Notes: generated from the letters alone by a model not told the origin. 64,000 nt of DNA from Staphylococcus gallinarum (GCF_000875895.1 NZ_JXCF01000026.1:203418-267417); one strand, 5' to 3'. Counted from the first letter of the stretch, positions 39,446 to 52,350 are shown. Made by a program: numbers and translations.

Positions 39446-40303
39446 TTACTCAATACCTCTACGTAATTTTTCTGCAATTAATGTATTATTTAATACCATT
39501 GTGATTGTCATTGGACCAACGCCACCTGGGACTGGAGTGATTGCACCGGCAATTTCTTTCACTTCATCATATTCGACGTCGCCTTTTAATTTACCATTTT
39601 CATCAGGTGTATTTCCGACGTCAATAACAACAGCACCTTCTTTAACATCATCCTTTGTAACGAGACCAGGTCTACCAACGGCACTTACAATAATATCTGC
39701 ATCTTTTAAATGTTTATGCATGTCTTTTGTTCTTGAATGAAGAATCGTAACAGTCGCATTTTTTTGTAGCAATAATTTTGATACTGGTTGTCCAACAATA
39801 TGGCTACGTCCAATAATTACTGCTTCTTTACCTTCAATATCGATATCTGCATGATTTAATATTTCCATAATACCTAAAGGTGTACAAGGTACAAAAGTTT
39901 GCTCATCGATATAAAGTTTACCAATATTTTCAGGATGGAATCCATCAACGTCTTTTGCTGGGTTGATTGCTTCTAAAACCTTTTGTTCACTCACTTGTTT
40001 AGGGAGTGGTACTTGTACTAATATACCACTTACTGTTTCATCTTCGTTTAAGCGTTTAAGTTCTCCAAGAACTTCCGCTTCAGTAGCAGTTACATCTAAA
40101 TGGACGATTTCTGAAATCATACCAATTTTTTCTGCAGCTTTCTTTTTAGAATTAACATAACTTTGACTCGCGCCATCATTACCAACAAGAATTACTGATA
40201 ACTTTGGAGTGAAACCTTTTGCTTGTAATGCTTCGACTTGATCTTTTAGACCTTGTCTATAATCTTTTGCAATTTGTTTTCCATCTAATATTTTTGCGAC
40301 CAT
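39446..40303 (-). CDS. folD: Methylenetetrahydrofolate dehydrogenase/cyclohydrolase
   Basis: The 285-residue bifunctional enzyme has the catalytic Lys in [13 protein letters not shown], the signature [11 protein letters not shown], the NADP motif [14 protein letters not shown] and the C-terminal [12 protein letters not shown]. It makes 10-formyl-THF, the formyl donor for PurN and PurH, and is divergent from the pur operon, so supply and use of formyl groups are linked. Confidence 0.96.
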   Translation of the reverse strand: MVAKILDGKQIAKDYRQGLKDQVEALQAKGFTPKLSVILVGNDGASQSYVNSKKKAAEKIGMISEIVHLDVTATEAEVLGELKRLNEDETVSGILVQVPLPKQVSEQKVLEAINPAKDVDGFHPENIGKLYIDEQTFVPCTPLGIMEILNHADIDIEGKEAVIIGRSHIVGQPVSKLLLQKNATVTILHSRTKDMHKHLKDADIIVSAVGRPGLVTKDDVKEGAVVIDVGNTPDENGKLKGDVEYDEVKEIAGAITPVPGGVGPMTITMVLNNTLIAEKLRRGIE

Positions 40304-40419
40304 GTAAATATGTCCTCCTCGAATGTTTAAACTTCACTTTACTTCCTTAACTTAACTTTAACATAAAACACAGCATAAATTTCAACCAAAAGACGTAGAT
40401 TGAGTTATTTTTTTAAAAT

Positions 40420-40432
40420 AAAGTTCGATTTT
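40420..40432 (-). promoter_or_regulatory. PurBox-like element upstream of purE
   Basis: Read on the minus strand, AAAATCGAACTTT fits the PurR box AWWWCCGAACWWT with one mismatch. It sits just upstream of the -35 element of the purE promoter. I did not find a convincing second box at the usual distance. Confidence 0.55.
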
Positions 40433-40435
40433 TGA

Positions 40436-40464
40436 TTGAAAAAGCATAGTTTAGTTGTTATGCT
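40436..40464 (+). promoter_or_regulatory. purE operon promoter
   Basis: TTGAAA and TATGCT are 17 bases apart, with a TG before the -10 (TGTTATGCT). The predicted start leaves only about 50 bases of leader, too short for a guanine riboswitch. Confidence 0.65.
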
Positions 40465-40523
40465 ATATCTGTAATATACAACTATTAGCAGTATTATTTC
40501 AAATATCTGAAAGGGTGTTCAAC

Positions 40524-41006
40524 TTGAAAGTGGTAGTCATTATGGGTAGTTCTTCTGATTGGGAAACAATGAAAGAGAGTTGCCAAATGTTAGACCAATT
40601 TGGAATACCGTACGATAAAAAAGTAGTTTCCGCACATCGTACGCCTCAATTAATGTTTGAATTTTCAAATGAAGCGAGAGCGAATGGTTATGATGTCATT
40701 ATTGCAGGTGCTGGAGGCGCAGCGCATTTACCAGGAATGGTGGCCTCTATGACAACATTGCCAGTCATTGGTGTGCCTATCGAATCGAAGAGTTTAAAAG
40801 GACTGGATTCTTTACTCTCAATCGTGCAAATGCCAGGTGGTATCCCAGTCGCTACAACAGCAATTGGTAAAGCTGGTGCGAAAAATGCCGGAATACTTGC
40901 AGCCAGAATGTTAAGTATCGGTAATGAAACAATCCAAAAGAATTTGGAAAATTATGAAAAATCGTTAGTCGAGAAAGTGAGTGAAATGCAGCATGATCTT
41001 CAATAA
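40524..41006 (+). CDS. purE: N5-carboxyaminoimidazole ribonucleotide mutase
   Basis: The 160-residue class I PurE has [27 protein letters not shown], the glycine-rich [17 protein letters not shown] and [16 protein letters not shown]. It moves the carboxyl group of N5-CAIR to carbon. The start is TTG, eight bases after AAGGG, and matches family length; an upstream ATG would add 23 residues that the family lacks. First gene of the pur operon. Confidence 0.94.
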   Translation: MKVVVIMGSSSDWETMKESCQMLDQFGIPYDKKVVSAHRTPQLMFEFSNEARANGYDVIIAGAGGAAHLPGMVASMTTLPVIGVPIESKSLKGLDSLLSIVQMPGGIPVATTAIGKAGAKNAGILAARMLSIGNETIQKNLENYEKSLVEKVSEMQHDLQ

Positions 41007-42120
41007 GTTAAAATTCGGCTCAACAATTGGCATCATAGGCGGAGGTCAATTAGGTAAGATGATGGCACAATCCGCACAAAAAATGGGTTATAAAGTTATT
41101 GTCTTAGACCCAGATGCTGATTGTCCATGTCAACATGTTGCACATCAATTTATCAATGCAAACTATGATGATTTAGCAGCTTTGGAGTCATTAGGAGAAG
41201 CATCAGATGTCATCACTTATGAATTTGAAAATATTTCAGCTAACCAACTACAAACACTAGTCTCAAAATATAACGTTCCTCAAGGTTATGAAGCAATCCA
41301 ATTGTTACAGGATAGATTAACCGAAAAAGAAACATTACAAAAAGCAAATACTCAAATTGCGCCGTTTGTACAATTAACGGAAAAAAATGACATAACTCAG
41401 GCTGTAGCAGAAATTGGTTATCCGTTTATCGTTAAGACACGATTTGGTGGCTATGACGGTAAAGGTCAAATTTTAGTCAGAGATGAAATGGATTTAGAAG
41501 AAGCACAAGAACTCATTTCGAATCAAGAATGTGTTGCAGAGAAGTATTTAGATTTGTATAAAGAAGTTTCTTTAACAGTAACAATCGGAAATGACAATCA
41601 AATTACTTATTTCCCATTACAAGAAAATGAACATCAAAATCAAATATTATTTAAAACAATTGTTCCTGCACGTGTAGACAAAGAACAGGAAGCCCGTAAT
41701 GAAGTTAACAAGATAATCGAAAAGATTCATTTTGTTGGTACATTCACAGTAGAGTTCTTTATCGATACAGACAATAAACTCTATGTTAATGAAATTGCGC
41801 CAAGGCCACATAACTCAGGTCATTATTCAATAGAAGCTTGTGATTATTCGCAATTTGATAGTCATATATTGGCAATTACTGGTCAAAAATTACCTGAGTC
41901 TATCGAACTTTTAAAGCCAGCTATTATGATGAATTTATTAGGCAGAGATTTAGATATTTTAGAGGATCAATTTTCAGAACACCCAGAATGGCATGTCCAC
42001 ATATATGGTAAGAACGTACGTAAACCAGATAGAAAGATGGGTCATTTAACCGTACTAACAGATGATATTGAACAACAAGAAGTAGACTTGCTACACAAAT
42101 TTGAAGGGAGACATCACTAA
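40993..42120 (+). CDS. purK: N5-carboxyaminoimidazole ribonucleotide synthetase
   Basis: The 375-residue ATP-grasp enzyme has [33 protein letters not shown] and [18 protein letters not shown]. It carboxylates AIR with ATP and bicarbonate. It overlaps purE by 14 bases; a GTG 12 bases upstream is a weaker start. Confidence 0.95.
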   Translation: MIFNKLKFGSTIGIIGGGQLGKMMAQSAQKMGYKVIVLDPDADCPCQHVAHQFINANYDDLAALESLGEASDVITYEFENISANQLQTLVSKYNVPQGYEAIQLLQDRLTEKETLQKANTQIAPFVQLTEKNDITQAVAEIGYPFIVKTRFGGYDGKGQILVRDEMDLEEAQELISNQECVAEKYLDLYKEVSLTVTIGNDNQITYFPLQENEHQNQILFKTIVPARVDKEQEARNEVNKIIEKIHFVGTFTVEFFIDTDNKLYVNEIAPRPHNSGHYSIEACDYSQFDSHILAITGQKLPESIELLKPAIMMNLLGRDLDILEDQFSEHPEWHVHIYGKNVRKPDRKMGHLTVLTDDIEQQEVDLLHKFEGRHH

Positions 42121-42821
42121 TGTCCTTGTTATATGAAGGAAAAGCGAAACGTATCTATTCAACTGATACAGAAAATGTATTAAGAGTTGAGTATAAAGAT
42201 GAAGTTACTGCAGGTAACGGTGCCAAAAAAGATCATATCGAAGGTAAAGGTCGTCTGAACAACCAAATCACTTCAAGAATATTTGACTATATTAAAAAAG
42301 AAGGAATTGGTAGTCATTTTATTGAACAAATTTCTGAAACAGAACAACTTGTTGAAGCTGTAGAAATAATTCCGTTAGAAGTGGTGGTAAGAAATATTGC
42401 AGCTGGATCAATTACAAAGCGTTTAGGCTTTGATAAAGGTCATGTATTTGAGACACCTTTAGTTGAATTCTTCTATAAGAATGATGATTTAAATGATCCG
42501 CTTATTACTGAAGATCACATTGGTTTATTAAATCTTGCAAGTGAATCTGAAGTAGAAGTTTTAAAGCAATCTGCTAAAGCCATCAATGCTAAATTAGTAC
42601 AATTAATGGATGAAATGGGATTGAGATTAGTAGACTTTAAAATCGAATTTGGTAGAACGCAAGACGGACGTGTGATCCTTGCAGATGAAATTTCACCTGA
42701 TACATGTCGTATTTGGGATAAAAATAGTGATACTAACTTTGACAAAGACGTATATCGTGAAGACACTGGTTCAATTATTGAAACTTATCAAACATTTTTA
42801 AATAAACTGGAGGCATTATAA
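42120..42821 (+). CDS. purC: SAICAR synthetase
   Basis: The 233-residue enzyme has [41 protein letters not shown] and the end [14 protein letters not shown]. It joins aspartate to CAIR. Its ATG overlaps the purK stop by one base (TAATG). Confidence 0.96.
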   Translation: MSLLYEGKAKRIYSTDTENVLRVEYKDEVTAGNGAKKDHIEGKGRLNNQITSRIFDYIKKEGIGSHFIEQISETEQLVEAVEIIPLEVVVRNIAAGSITKRLGFDKGHVFETPLVEFFYKNDDLNDPLITEDHIGLLNLASESEVEVLKQSAKAINAKLVQLMDEMGLRLVDFKIEFGRTQDGRVILADEISPDTCRIWDKNSDTNFDKDVYREDTGSIIETYQTFLNKLEAL

Positions 42822-42823
42822 TA

Positions 42824-43084
42824 ATGAAAACTATCGAATTACACATCACATTACAACCACAGGTATTAGATACACAAGGGCAAGCTTTAAATCGTGCGGT
42901 TCATGATTTAGGTTATAAACAAGTTAATGATATTCGTGTAGGTAAAGTCTTATATATGACAGTAGATGAGGCTACAGATGAAGCGGTTCATAATGTTATT
43001 ACTACTTTAAGTGAAAAATTATTTGCCAATACAGTTATTGAAGAATATAGCTATAAAGTGTTGGAAGAAGGAGAGAAAGCATAA
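42824..43084 (+). CDS. purS: FGAM synthase small subunit
   Basis: The 86-residue protein forms the bridging dimer of the PurSQL complex. [17 protein letters not shown] and the [12 protein letters not shown] region fit the family. It overlaps purQ by one base. Confidence 0.94.
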   Translation: MKTIELHITLQPQVLDTQGQALNRAVHDLGYKQVNDIRVGKVLYMTVDEATDEAVHNVITTLSEKLFANTVIEEYSYKVLEEGEKA

Positions 43085-43755
43085 TGAAATTTGCAGTGCT
43101 TAAATTTCCAGGCTCTAACTGCGACAGAGATATGTATAATGCAGCTTTAAAAACAGGTGTAGAGGCTGATTACGTTGATTATAGAAATACATCATTAGCT
43201 GGATATGACGGCGTACTAATTCCAGGTGGTTTCTCATTCGGTGATTATTTACGTTCAGGTGCAATGGCGAGTGTTGCTCCAATTATTAATGAAGTAAAAC
43301 GCTTTGCAGATGAAGGTAAGCCAGTGCTAGGAGTTTGTAATGGGTTTCAAATTTTGACAGAAATAGGACTGTTACCAGGCGCTTTATTGCACAATGATTC
43401 ACATTTGTTTGTAAGCAGAAATGAATCGTTAAAAATTGTTAATAACCAAACACCATTCACTAATTTATACGAAGAAAATGAAGATGTTATTTATCCAGTA
43501 GCCCATGGTGAAGGTCACTACTATTGTACTGATGCAATGTATAAAGATTTAGAAGCTAATAATCAAATCATTTTAAAATATAATGAAAATCCTAATGGTT
43601 CATATAATGACATTGCAGGAATCGTCAATGAACAAGGTAATGTTTGTGGAATGATGCCTCATCCAGAGCGTGCAATTGAATCAATCTTAGGTACAGATAG
43701 TGGCGTAAAATTATTTGAAGCAATGGTAAATAGTTGGAGGGAACAAAATGTCTAA
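43084..43755 (+). CDS. purQ: FGAM synthase glutaminase subunit
   Basis: The 223-residue class I glutamine amidotransferase has [13 protein letters not shown] (nucleophile Cys), the oxyanion region [15 protein letters not shown] and the His/Glu pair in [11 protein letters not shown]. It delivers ammonia to PurL and overlaps purL by eight bases. Confidence 0.96.
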   Translation: MKFAVLKFPGSNCDRDMYNAALKTGVEADYVDYRNTSLAGYDGVLIPGGFSFGDYLRSGAMASVAPIINEVKRFADEGKPVLGVCNGFQILTEIGLLPGALLHNDSHLFVSRNESLKIVNNQTPFTNLYEENEDVIYPVAHGEGHYYCTDAMYKDLEANNQIILKYNENPNGSYNDIAGIVNEQGNVCGMMPHPERAIESILGTDSGVKLFEAMVNSWREQNV

Positions 43756-45937
43756 ATTTATTGAACCTAGTGCAGAGGAAATTAAGTTAGAAAAACTATA
43801 TCAAGATATGGGTTTAAGTGATAAAGAATATGATAAAGTGTGTGAAATTCTAGGTCGTGAACCAAATTTTACTGAAATAGGTATTTTTTCTGTAATGTGG
43901 AGTGAACATTGTTCGTATAAACATTCGAAACCTTTCTTAACACAATTCCCAACTTCAGGTAGTCATGTATTAATGGGACCAGGTGAAGGTGCAGGCGTAG
44001 TTGATATTGGCGATGAACAAGCAGTTGTTTTTAAAGTTGAATCACATAACCATCCTTCAGCAGTCGAACCTTATCAAGGTGCTGCTACTGGTGTTGGTGG
44101 CATTATCAGAGACATTGTATCGATAGGTGCAAGACCAATTAATTTACTTAATAGTTTGCGTTTTGGTGAATTATCAGAAAAGCAAAATCGCCGTTTATTA
44201 CGTGGTGTTGTTGCAGGTATAGGTGGTTATGGTAACTGTATCGGTATTCCAACTACAGCTGGTGAAATTGAATTTGATGATCGTTATGATGGTAATCCTT
44301 TAGTAAATGCGATGTGTGTCGGAATTATCGATCACGATATGGTACAAAAAGGTACAGCTAAAGGTGTAGGCAACTCAGTCATCTATGTAGGTTTAAAAAC
44401 AGGTAGAGATGGTATCCATGGTGCGACATTTGCTTCTGAAGAATTGAGTGAAGATAGTGAGAGTAAACGTCCTTCAGTACAAATCGGTGATCCATTTGTA
44501 GGTAAAAAATTAATGGAAGCAACACTAGAAGCAATTACATTTGATGAACTTGTAGGTATTCAAGATATGGGTGCTGCTGGTTTAACTTCTTCATCATCGG
44601 AAATGGCGGCCAAAGGTGGAAGCGGCTTACATTTACAACTTGAAAAGGTGCCAACACGTGAACAAGGTATCTCGCCATATGAAATGATGCTTTCTGAAAC
44701 ACAAGAACGTATGTTATTAGTTGTTGAAAAGGGAACGGAAGATAAATTTTTAGAATTATTTGATAAACATGAATTAGATAGTGCAGTTATTGGTGAAGTA
44801 ACAGATACAGATCGCTTTGTATTGTCTTATGAAGGAGAAGTATATGCTGATATCCCAGTTCAACCACTATCTGATGAAGCGCCAGTATATGTATTAGAAG
44901 GTGAAGCACCTGAGTATAATAATGAAAAGAATGACTATAGTAATGTAGACGTTAATCATGTATTTGAGCAGCTGTTACAACATCCAACAATTGCTTCTAA
45001 GCGCTATTTATATGAACAATACGATCAACAAGTCGGTGCTAATACAATTGTAAAACCAGGCTTACAAGCTTCTGTTGTGCGTGTTGAGAATACGAAGAAA
45101 GCTATTGCATCTACAATTGACGGTGAAGCAAGATATGTATTCAATAACCCATATGAAGGTGGGAAAATGGTCGTTGCAGAAGCGTATCGTAATTTAATTT
45201 CGGTGGGTGCAACACCATTAGCTATGACAGACTGTTTAAACTATGGTTCACCTGAAAAGAAAGAAATTTATCAACAATTAGCTGATTCAACTAAAGGTAT
45301 GGCTGAAGCATGTGAAGTATTAAGTACTCCAGTTGTATCTGGGAACGTGTCATTATATAACGAAACACGAGGCACTTCAATATTCCCAACACCTGTCGTA
45401 GGTATGGTTGGATTAATTGAAGACATTGATTTCTTAAATGATTTCACACCAAAAGCGAACGACAAGGTATATTTAGTTGGTGATACAAAGGATGATTTTG
45501 GTGGAAGTCAAATAGAGAAATTATTATATAAAGAAGTAAATCATGAATTTGAAGCAATTGATTTATCAGATGAAGTTAAAAAAGGTGAAGCAATTAAATC
45601 GGCTATTCGTTCGGGTGTCGCATCTCATGTACAAACAGTTGGTAAAGGTGGATTATTACTAACTTTAGCAAGATTCAGCGCACACTATCGTTTAGGTTTA
45701 GATGTGAATGTAAACCTATCAAATGGACAATTATTCAGTGAAACACAAGGTCGATATATTGTAATTGCTAAAGAAGGTCAAACACTTGATATTGATAATG
45801 CTGTAGAGATTGGTTCAATAACTGATAATGGCCAATTCAATGTTGCTAATAATGACATAAAGGTATCACGAGAAGTTTCAAATCTCAATGAAATATGGGA
45901 AGGAGCTATTCCTAAATGTATGACATCAGTGGATTAA
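43748..45937 (+). CDS. purL: FGAM synthase large subunit
   Basis: The 729-residue small-type PurL has [50 protein letters not shown] and [13 protein letters not shown], and no glutaminase domain, which is why PurQ and PurS are separate. It converts FGAR to FGAM with ATP. It overlaps purF by 22 bases. Confidence 0.96.
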   Translation: MSKFIEPSAEEIKLEKLYQDMGLSDKEYDKVCEILGREPNFTEIGIFSVMWSEHCSYKHSKPFLTQFPTSGSHVLMGPGEGAGVVDIGDEQAVVFKVESHNHPSAVEPYQGAATGVGGIIRDIVSIGARPINLLNSLRFGELSEKQNRRLLRGVVAGIGGYGNCIGIPTTAGEIEFDDRYDGNPLVNAMCVGIIDHDMVQKGTAKGVGNSVIYVGLKTGRDGIHGATFASEELSEDSESKRPSVQIGDPFVGKKLMEATLEAITFDELVGIQDMGAAGLTSSSSEMAAKGGSGLHLQLEKVPTREQGISPYEMMLSETQERMLLVVEKGTEDKFLELFDKHELDSAVIGEVTDTDRFVLSYEGEVYADIPVQPLSDEAPVYVLEGEAPEYNNEKNDYSNVDVNHVFEQLLQHPTIASKRYLYEQYDQQVGANTIVKPGLQASVVRVENTKKAIASTIDGEARYVFNNPYEGGKMVVAEAYRNLISVGATPLAMTDCLNYGSPEKKEIYQQLADSTKGMAEACEVLSTPVVSGNVSLYNETRGTSIFPTPVVGMVGLIEDIDFLNDFTPKANDKVYLVGDTKDDFGGSQIEKLLYKEVNHEFEAIDLSDEVKKGEAIKSAIRSGVASHVQTVGKGGLLLTLARFSAHYRLGLDVNVNLSNGQLFSETQGRYIVIAKEGQTLDIDNAVEIGSITDNGQFNVANNDIKVSREVSNLNEIWEGAIPKCMTSVD

Positions 45938-47403
45938 ATGAAGAGTGTGGCGTATTCGGTATTTGGAATCACCAAGAAGCGGCACAACTAACATATATGG
46001 GATTGCATAGTTTACAACATCGTGGTCAAGAAGGGGCTGGCATCGTTTGTTCCAATGGGGAGAACCTCATTGGTGAACGTGGCCTAGGTCTATTAACAGA
46101 AGCAATTTCTGATACTCAATTAGAATCATTTAAATCATATCAACATGCAATTGGGCATGTTCGCTATGCTACATCAGGAAATAAAGGAATTGAGAATATT
46201 CAACCATTTTTATATCACTTTTATGATATGAGTGTTGGTGTTTGTCATAATGGTAATTTAATAAATGCACAAAGCTTAAGAAGATCTCTAGAGCATCAAG
46301 GTTCAATTTTCCATTCTTCATCAGATACAGAAGTAATTATGCATTTAATTCGTCGTAGTAAAGCACCAACATTTGAAGATGCTTTACAAGAAAGTTTAAG
46401 AAAAATTAAAGGCGGATTTACTTTTGCATTATTAACTAAGGATGCTTTATATGGCGCTGTTGACCCAAATGCAATTAGACCGCTTGTAGTTGGTAAAATG
46501 AAAACAGGTGCATATATAATAGCAAGTGAAACTTGCGCAATTGATGTACTTGGTGCGGAATTTGTTCGAGATATTCATGCAGGAGAATATGTTGTCATTA
46601 ACGACGATGGTATCAGAGTTGAATCATATACACGACATACAACGACTGCAATTTCAGCAATGGAATACATTTATTTTGCTAGACCAGATTCTACAATTGC
46701 AGGAAAAAATGTACATGCAGTAAGAAAGCAATCTGGTAAACAGTTAGCAACAGAGAGCCCAGCACCCAAAGCTGATATGGTCATTGGTGTGCCAAACTCA
46801 TCTCTATCAGCAGCATCAGGCTATGCTGAAGAAAGTGGTTTACCTTATGAAATGGGCTTAGTTAAGAATCAATATGTTGCAAGAACATTTATTCAACCTA
46901 CTCAAGAATTACGCGAACAAGGTGTTAGAGTTAAATTATCAGCAGTTAAAGATATTGTTCATGATAAGAATATTGTCTTGGTAGATGATTCAATTGTACG
47001 TGGTACAACGAGTAGACGTATCGTTCAAATGTTGAAAGATGCAGGTGCAAACGAAGTTCATGTACGTATCGCATCACCAGAATTTATGTTTCCTAGCTTT
47101 TATGGTATTGATGTATCAACAACGGCAGAGTTAATTTCAGCCAATAAATCACCAGAAGAAATTAGAGATTATATTGGTGCAGATTCTTTATCTTATTTAA
47201 GTGTTGATGGTCTAATCGATTCTATTGGACTTGATCAAGATGTACCATATAGTGGGTTATGTGTAGAAAGCTTTACAGGTGACTACCCTGCTGGATTATA
47301 TGACTATGAAGAAGAATATGTAAAGCATTTAAGTGAACGCCAAAAAACATACTTGAAAAATAATAAACAATATTTTGATAAAGAGGGGAATATTCATGTC
47401 TAA
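45916..47403 (+). CDS. purF: Amidophosphoribosyltransferase
   Basis: The 495-residue protein has a ten-residue propeptide before the nucleophile Cys11 ([11 protein letters not shown]), an N-terminal glutaminase domain with [11 protein letters not shown], and a C-terminal PRTase domain with the PRPP motif [17 protein letters not shown]. It makes phosphoribosylamine, the committed purine step. The Cys pattern suggests the Fe-S type as in Bacillus, but I did not assign all ligands. Confidence 0.96.
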   Translation: MYDISGLNEECGVFGIWNHQEAAQLTYMGLHSLQHRGQEGAGIVCSNGENLIGERGLGLLTEAISDTQLESFKSYQHAIGHVRYATSGNKGIENIQPFLYHFYDMSVGVCHNGNLINAQSLRRSLEHQGSIFHSSSDTEVIMHLIRRSKAPTFEDALQESLRKIKGGFTFALLTKDALYGAVDPNAIRPLVVGKMKTGAYIIASETCAIDVLGAEFVRDIHAGEYVVINDDGIRVESYTRHTTTAISAMEYIYFARPDSTIAGKNVHAVRKQSGKQLATESPAPKADMVIGVPNSSLSAASGYAEESGLPYEMGLVKNQYVARTFIQPTQELREQGVRVKLSAVKDIVHDKNIVLVDDSIVRGTTSRRIVQMLKDAGANEVHVRIASPEFMFPSFYGIDVSTTAELISANKSPEEIRDYIGADSLSYLSVDGLIDSIGLDQDVPYSGLCVESFTGDYPAGLYDYEEEYVKHLSERQKTYLKNNKQYFDKEGNIHV

Positions 47404-48424
47404 AGCATACCAACAAGCAGGTGTTGATATAAACGCAGGTTATGAAGCAGTAGAACGTATGTCTAGTCACGTCAAACGAACAATGCGTAAAGAAGTACTT
47501 GGAGGACTTGGTGGCTTTGGAGCTACATTTGACCTTTCACAATTAAATATGAAAGCACCTTTACTCGTATCAGGTACAGATGGTGTTGGTACGAAATTAA
47601 AATTAGCTATCGATCATAACAAGCATGACACGATTGGTGTGGATGCCGTTGCAATGTGTGTCAATGATATTTTAACAACAGGTGCCGAACCACTTTATTT
47701 TCTAGATTATATTGCAACAAACAAAGTGGTACCGGAAGTTATTGAACAAATTGTTAAAGGCGTTAGTGACGGATGTGAGGAAACAAACACTGCACTTATT
47801 GGTGGTGAAACTGCCGAAATGGGTGAAATGTATCACGAAGGTGAGTATGATTTAGCTGGATTTGCTGTAGGTGCTGTTGAAAAGGACGAATATATTGATG
47901 GCAGTAATGTTAAACCTGGTCAAGTGATTATTGGTCTAGAGTCTAGTGGTATCCATTCAAATGGCTATAGCTTAGTTAGGAACCTTATTAAAAAATCAAA
48001 CGTTGATTTACAAGAAAAATTTGACGCTCAACGTACTTATTTAGAAACATTTTTAGAGCCGACACGTCTCTATGTAAAACCAGTTCTTGCTGTAAAGGAA
48101 GCTATTCAAATTAATGCGATGACACATATCACTGGTGGTGGTTTCTATGAAAATATTCCTAGAGCATTGCCTGAAGGTGTTACTGCAAAAGTAGATACAA
48201 CTTCATTCCCAACATTACCGATATTTAATTGGTTGCAACAACAAGGCGAAATCGAAACAGCTGAAATGTATAATGTTTTTAATATGGGTATCGGATTCAC
48301 AATTATCGTTGAAGCACAAGATGCCGATAAAGCATTAGCAATATTAAAAGAGCATGATGTTAAAGCATATAAAATTGGTGAAATTGTTGAAGGCACAGAG
48401 CCGATTCAATTAACGGGGGTATAA
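47396..48424 (+). CDS. purM: AIR synthetase
   Basis: The 342-residue enzyme has [49 protein letters not shown] and [17 protein letters not shown]. It closes the imidazole ring of FGAM. GAGGGG lies seven bases before the ATG; the frame extends seven codons upstream into purF without a ribosome site. Confidence 0.96.
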   Translation: MSKAYQQAGVDINAGYEAVERMSSHVKRTMRKEVLGGLGGFGATFDLSQLNMKAPLLVSGTDGVGTKLKLAIDHNKHDTIGVDAVAMCVNDILTTGAEPLYFLDYIATNKVVPEVIEQIVKGVSDGCEETNTALIGGETAEMGEMYHEGEYDLAGFAVGAVEKDEYIDGSNVKPGQVIIGLESSGIHSNGYSLVRNLIKKSNVDLQEKFDAQRTYLETFLEPTRLYVKPVLAVKEAIQINAMTHITGGGFYENIPRALPEGVTAKVDTTSFPTLPIFNWLQQQGEIETAEMYNVFNMGIGFTIIVEAQDADKALAILKEHDVKAYKIGEIVEGTEPIQLTGV

Positions 48425-48425
48425 A

Positions 48426-48992
48426 ATGACCAAAATAGCAATTTTCGCGTCTGGTTCTGGAAGTAATTTTGAAAGTATAATGACAGAAATTGAAGCAGGT
48501 CGTTTATCTCATATTGAAGTGACAGCATTATATACAGATCAAGTGAGTGCTTATTGTATAGAACGCGCTAGAAAATTTAATCTCGATGTGCATATTAATG
48601 AGCTGAAAAACTTTGATTCTAAAGCTGATTATGAACGTAAAATAATAGAGTGGTTAACCGCTGAAAAAGTAGAATGGATTGTACTGGCCGGTTATATGAA
48701 ATTAATCGGTGATCATATTTTAAATGCTTATGATCGACGTATATTGAATATCCATCCTTCTTTATTACCGAAGTTTAAAGGTAAAGACGCTATTGGACAA
48801 GCATTCGACAGTGGTGAAACAGTTACTGGTACTACGGTGCATTACGTTGATAGTGGTATGGATACTGGTGAGATTATAGAACAACGTTCTTGTAAGATTT
48901 ATCCAGATGATACAAAAGAACAATTGGAAGAGCGAATCAAGGAAATAGAACATCAACTTTATCCAGAAGTTATTGCAAAAATTATTCAATAA
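48426..48992 (+). CDS. purN: GAR transformylase
   Basis: The 188-residue folate-dependent enzyme has [14 protein letters not shown], the catalytic stretch [18 protein letters not shown] and [15 protein letters not shown] with the active-site Asp. It uses 10-formyl-THF made by FolD. Confidence 0.95.
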   Translation: MTKIAIFASGSGSNFESIMTEIEAGRLSHIEVTALYTDQVSAYCIERARKFNLDVHINELKNFDSKADYERKIIEWLTAEKVEWIVLAGYMKLIGDHILNAYDRRILNIHPSLLPKFKGKDAIGQAFDSGETVTGTTVHYVDSGMDTGEIIEQRSCKIYPDDTKEQLEERIKEIEHQLYPEVIAKIIQ

Positions 48993-49007
48993 GAGGTGCC
49001 AATAATA

Positions 49008-50486
49008 ATGAAAAAAGCAATTTTAAGTGTTTCAAATAAAAGTGGAATTGTGCCGTTCGCGCAATCTTTAACAGAACTAGGTTATGAATTATATTCTACT
49101 GGTGGTACAAAAAAAGCTTTAGTTGAAGCGGATGTACCAGTTAAATCAATTTCAGACTTAACACAATTCGAGGAAATTATGGATGGTCGAGTTAAAACAT
49201 TACACCCTTCAGTACATGGTGGTATATTAGCTGATCGAAATAAACCCGAGCATTTAGAGCAATTAAAGGAACAGCAAATTGATTTAATCGATATGGTAGT
49301 CGTTAATTTATATCCATTTAAAGAAACAGTTGCGAACCCAGATGTAACAGAAAGTGATGCAATCGAAAATATTGATATCGGTGGTCCTACAATGCTACGT
49401 GCTGCCGCAAAGAACTTTAAACATGTAACAACGATTGTTCATCCTGCAGATTATAATGAAGTAATTGATAGAATTAAAAATGATCAATTAGATGAAACTT
49501 ATCGCAAATCATTAATGGTTAAAGTATTTGATCATACAAACGAGTACGATGCAGCGATTGTTGAATTTTTCAAAAATAGTAAAGAAACATTGCGCTATGG
49601 TGAAAACCCTCAACAAACAGCATCATTTGTACGTACTTCAAATGCAGCACATACATTAGCTGGTGCAAAACAATTACACGGTAAACAATTAAGCTACAAT
49701 AACATTAAAGATGCAGATGCAGCATTAGCATTAGTGAAACAATTTGATCAACCAGCAGCAGTTGCAGTTAAACATATGAACCCTTGTGGTGTAGGTGTAG
49801 CTGATACGATTGAACAAGCTTATCAACACGCATTTGAAGCTGATGACCAATCAATATTTGGTGGGATTGTTGCCTTAAACAGAGCTGTAGACACTAAATT
49901 AGCAGAATCATTACATGGTATTTTCTTAGAAGTCATTATTGCACCGAAGTTTACTCAAGATGCATTAGATGTTTTAAGTAAAAAGAAAAATATTCGTTTG
50001 TTAGAAATTGATATGACTATTGATAACAGCGAACAAGAAATCGTTTCAGTGTCGGGTGGTTATTTAGTTCAAGATAAAGATAATGTTGTATCTAAACGTG
50101 AAGATATGACAGTCGTTACGGACGTTGAACCAACAGAAGCACAATGGGATGCAATGTTACTGGGATGGAAAGTAGTAGCATCAGTTAAGAGTAATGCAGT
50201 TATTTTAAGTAACACTAAACAAACAGTAGGTATTGGTGCAGGCCAAATGAATCGTGTAGGTTCAGCGAAGATTGCAATTGAACGTGCGATTGAAATCAAT
50301 GATGATGTTGTAATGGTGTCTGATGGTTTCTTCCCAATGGATGATACTGTTGAATTAGCTGCACAACACGGTATTAAAGCTATAATTCAACCAGGTGGTT
50401 CAATTAAAGATCAAGATTCAATTGATATGGCCAATAAACACGGTATTGCAATGGTAACTACAGGTGTAAGACACTTTAAACATTAA
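49008..50486 (+). CDS. purH: AICAR transformylase / IMP cyclohydrolase
   Basis: The 492-residue bifunctional protein has an MGS-like cyclohydrolase domain ([32 protein letters not shown]) and the transformylase domain ([38 protein letters not shown]). It completes IMP. The ATG with GAGGTG upstream is preferred over an in-frame GTG four codons earlier that overlaps this ribosome site. Confidence 0.96.
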   Translation: MKKAILSVSNKSGIVPFAQSLTELGYELYSTGGTKKALVEADVPVKSISDLTQFEEIMDGRVKTLHPSVHGGILADRNKPEHLEQLKEQQIDLIDMVVVNLYPFKETVANPDVTESDAIENIDIGGPTMLRAAAKNFKHVTTIVHPADYNEVIDRIKNDQLDETYRKSLMVKVFDHTNEYDAAIVEFFKNSKETLRYGENPQQTASFVRTSNAAHTLAGAKQLHGKQLSYNNIKDADAALALVKQFDQPAAVAVKHMNPCGVGVADTIEQAYQHAFEADDQSIFGGIVALNRAVDTKLAESLHGIFLEVIIAPKFTQDALDVLSKKKNIRLLEIDMTIDNSEQEIVSVSGGYLVQDKDNVVSKREDMTVVTDVEPTEAQWDAMLLGWKVVASVKSNAVILSNTKQTVGIGAGQMNRVGSAKIAIERAIEINDDVVMVSDGFFPMDDTVELAAQHGIKAIIQPGGSIKDQDSIDMANKHGIAMVTTGVRHFKH

Positions 50487-50506
50487 TTTATGGAGGCAAT
50501 AAGATT

Positions 50507-51745
50507 ATGAAAGTACTTGTCGTAGGTGGAGGCGGAAGAGAGCATGTCTTAGCACATAAATTAAATCAGTCACCACTCGTAAAAGAAATTTTTGCAATTC
50601 CAGGTAACGATGCAATGACTGCAGTCGCAGAGGTTCATAGTGAAATTGCAGAAACAAATCATGAAGCTATTGTGGCATTTGCTAAAGACCATCAAATCAA
50701 CTGGGTAATCATAGGTCCAGAACAACCATTGACTGAAGGTTTAGCAGATAAGTTACACAGTGAAGATATCAAGGTGTTTGGACCAAATCAAGCTGCGGCT
50801 CAAATTGAAGGTTCTAAATTGTTCGCCAAACAATTAATGGCGAAATATGATATTCCAACTGCAGAATATAAAGAAATTACTAACAAGCAAAGCGCTATAG
50901 ATTATATCCAAACTTGTGAATATCCAGTCGTTTTGAAAAAAGATGGTTTAGCAGCTGGTAAAGGTGTTATTATTGCCAATAATTATGATGAAGCCTTGGC
51001 TGGAATTGAGGAACTTTATCCTGAAGAAGAAGGTATTGTTGTCTTTGAACAGTTTTTAGAAGGTGAAGAATTTTCACTCATGACCTTTGTTAATGGTGAT
51101 TATGCTGTACCATTTGATTGCATCGCTCAAGATCATAAGCGAGCTTATGACAATGATCAAGGACCTAATACGGGTGGTATGGGTGCATATTGTCCGGTAC
51201 CGCATATTGGTCAAGATATCTTACAACAAACAAATGATACAATTGCGCAACCGATTGCTAATGCACTTGTTAATGAAGGGTATCAGTTTTTTGGAGTGTT
51301 ATATATTGGTGCCATCATTACTGCAGAAGGGCCTAAGGTGATTGAGTTTAATGCACGCTTTGGTGATCCTGAAGCACAGGTCCTATTAACGCGTATGGAA
51401 AGTGACTTAATGCAACATATCATTGATTTAGATAATAAACAGCCATTGCATTTTAAGTGGAAAGATGATGCGGTGGTAGGTGTTATGTTGGCATCTAAGG
51501 GGTACCCAGGTAGTTATGATAAGGGCGAGAAGGTTTCTGGCTTTAATCTTGATGGAAGTTATTTTGTTAGTGGATTGAAGAAAGAAGATAATGCGTTTGT
51601 GACTTCTGGAGGTCGTGTGATTTTGGCACTGGGCGAAGGTGTTGATATTGCGACTGCAAAATCAAATGCCTATAAAGCAGTTGACCAAATTGAAAGTGAT
51701 GCACTATTTTATCGTACTGATATTAGTGATAAGGCGATGAAATAA
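50507..51745 (+). CDS. purD: GAR synthetase
   Basis: The 412-residue ATP-grasp enzyme has [46 protein letters not shown] and [17 protein letters not shown]. It joins glycine to phosphoribosylamine. It is the last gene of purEKCSQLFMNHD; a terminator follows 20 bases later. Confidence 0.96.
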   Translation: MKVLVVGGGGREHVLAHKLNQSPLVKEIFAIPGNDAMTAVAEVHSEIAETNHEAIVAFAKDHQINWVIIGPEQPLTEGLADKLHSEDIKVFGPNQAAAQIEGSKLFAKQLMAKYDIPTAEYKEITNKQSAIDYIQTCEYPVVLKKDGLAAGKGVIIANNYDEALAGIEELYPEEEGIVVFEQFLEGEEFSLMTFVNGDYAVPFDCIAQDHKRAYDNDQGPNTGGMGAYCPVPHIGQDILQQTNDTIAQPIANALVNEGYQFFGVLYIGAIITAEGPKVIEFNARFGDPEAQVLLTRMESDLMQHIIDLDNKQPLHFKWKDDAVVGVMLASKGYPGSYDKGEKVSGFNLDGSYFVSGLKKEDNAFVTSGGRVILALGEGVDIATAKSNAYKAVDQIESDALFYRTDISDKAMK

Positions 51746-51764
51746 ATATTTATATGTGATAAGA

Positions 51765-51793
51765 AACGGATGATATATTCATCCGTTTTTTTA
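51765..51793 (+). terminator. Terminator of the pur operon
   Basis: AACGGATGA and TTCATCCGTT pair around TATA, followed by seven T in all. Confidence 0.92.
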
Positions 51794-51832
51794 TTATAGA
51801 AAAAAGAAACTGGTATATAAATACCTTGCATT

Positions 51833-51866
51833 AAGCCCATCAAAGATCAAAATCTTTGATGGGCTT
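51833..51866. terminator. Second strong hairpin after purD
   Basis: AAGCCCATCAAAGAT and its exact inverse form a 15-bp stem with loop CAAA. The following T run is broken (GTTATTTAT). It may be a back-up terminator or part of the decayed element that follows. Confidence 0.6.
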
Positions 51867-52350
51867 GTTATTTATATCAATACATCGTATTGTTATTGCT
51901 CGCTTACCTAGGGGATATGGGTCGAGACTTGATCTATACACTCAACTACACCCAACTACACCCTCAAGAGTGTCGCAAACAATAAGAAATTCATATCTGT
52001 TATTACTACAAAAACAAGACACTTTCGTATAATTTAATAAACAGCACTAAATTAAATGAACGAGGGTCATGTGTATAAAAATTCAAACATGTCTTAATTA
52101 ACTCTGACAAATGAAAGACGACCACATGAAAAATGGACAACTCAAAGCAGGATATAATTTATAAATAGCCACAAACTTTTTTAATACTTTGTAATTGGGG
52201 TTTAGGGTCTGGTTTATTGAAGTGATTGGTTGGCACGCTTTCCACAGGTGTAATCTCAGCCTGTAGCCTTCGGTTTGAGCTAATACTGTAAGAGTCTGTC
52301 AAGCCACAACTAAGTATGGTCATAGGAAATTTCACAATATTTTAAAGTAC
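51867..52350. other. Gene-free stretch with insertion-sequence debris
   Basis: There is no intact gene. It holds the transposase relic described separately and two similar words, GCTCGCTTACCTAGGGG at 51898 and GCACGCTTTCCACAGG at 52233, which may be remains of element ends. CAACTACACC occurs twice in tandem near 51942. The base composition is less AT-rich than neighbouring spacers. Confidence 0.5.
52064..52190 (+). pseudogene. Fragment of an IS1182-family transposase
   Basis: From 52111 the frame reads MKDDHMKNGQLKAGYNL, then a stop codon, then IATN. This matches the conserved IS1182-family block M(K/R)xDHMKNGQLKPGYNLQIATN, so a CAA glutamine codon has become TAA. Upstream, YKNSNMS (from about 52080) fits the preceding part after a small deletion and frame change. 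No other transposase domain is found, so it is a dead remnant. Confidence 0.75.

Noticed and set aside
40465..40523. Guanine riboswitch in the purE leader
   Set aside because: The leader is too short and no conserved purine-aptamer sequence was seen.
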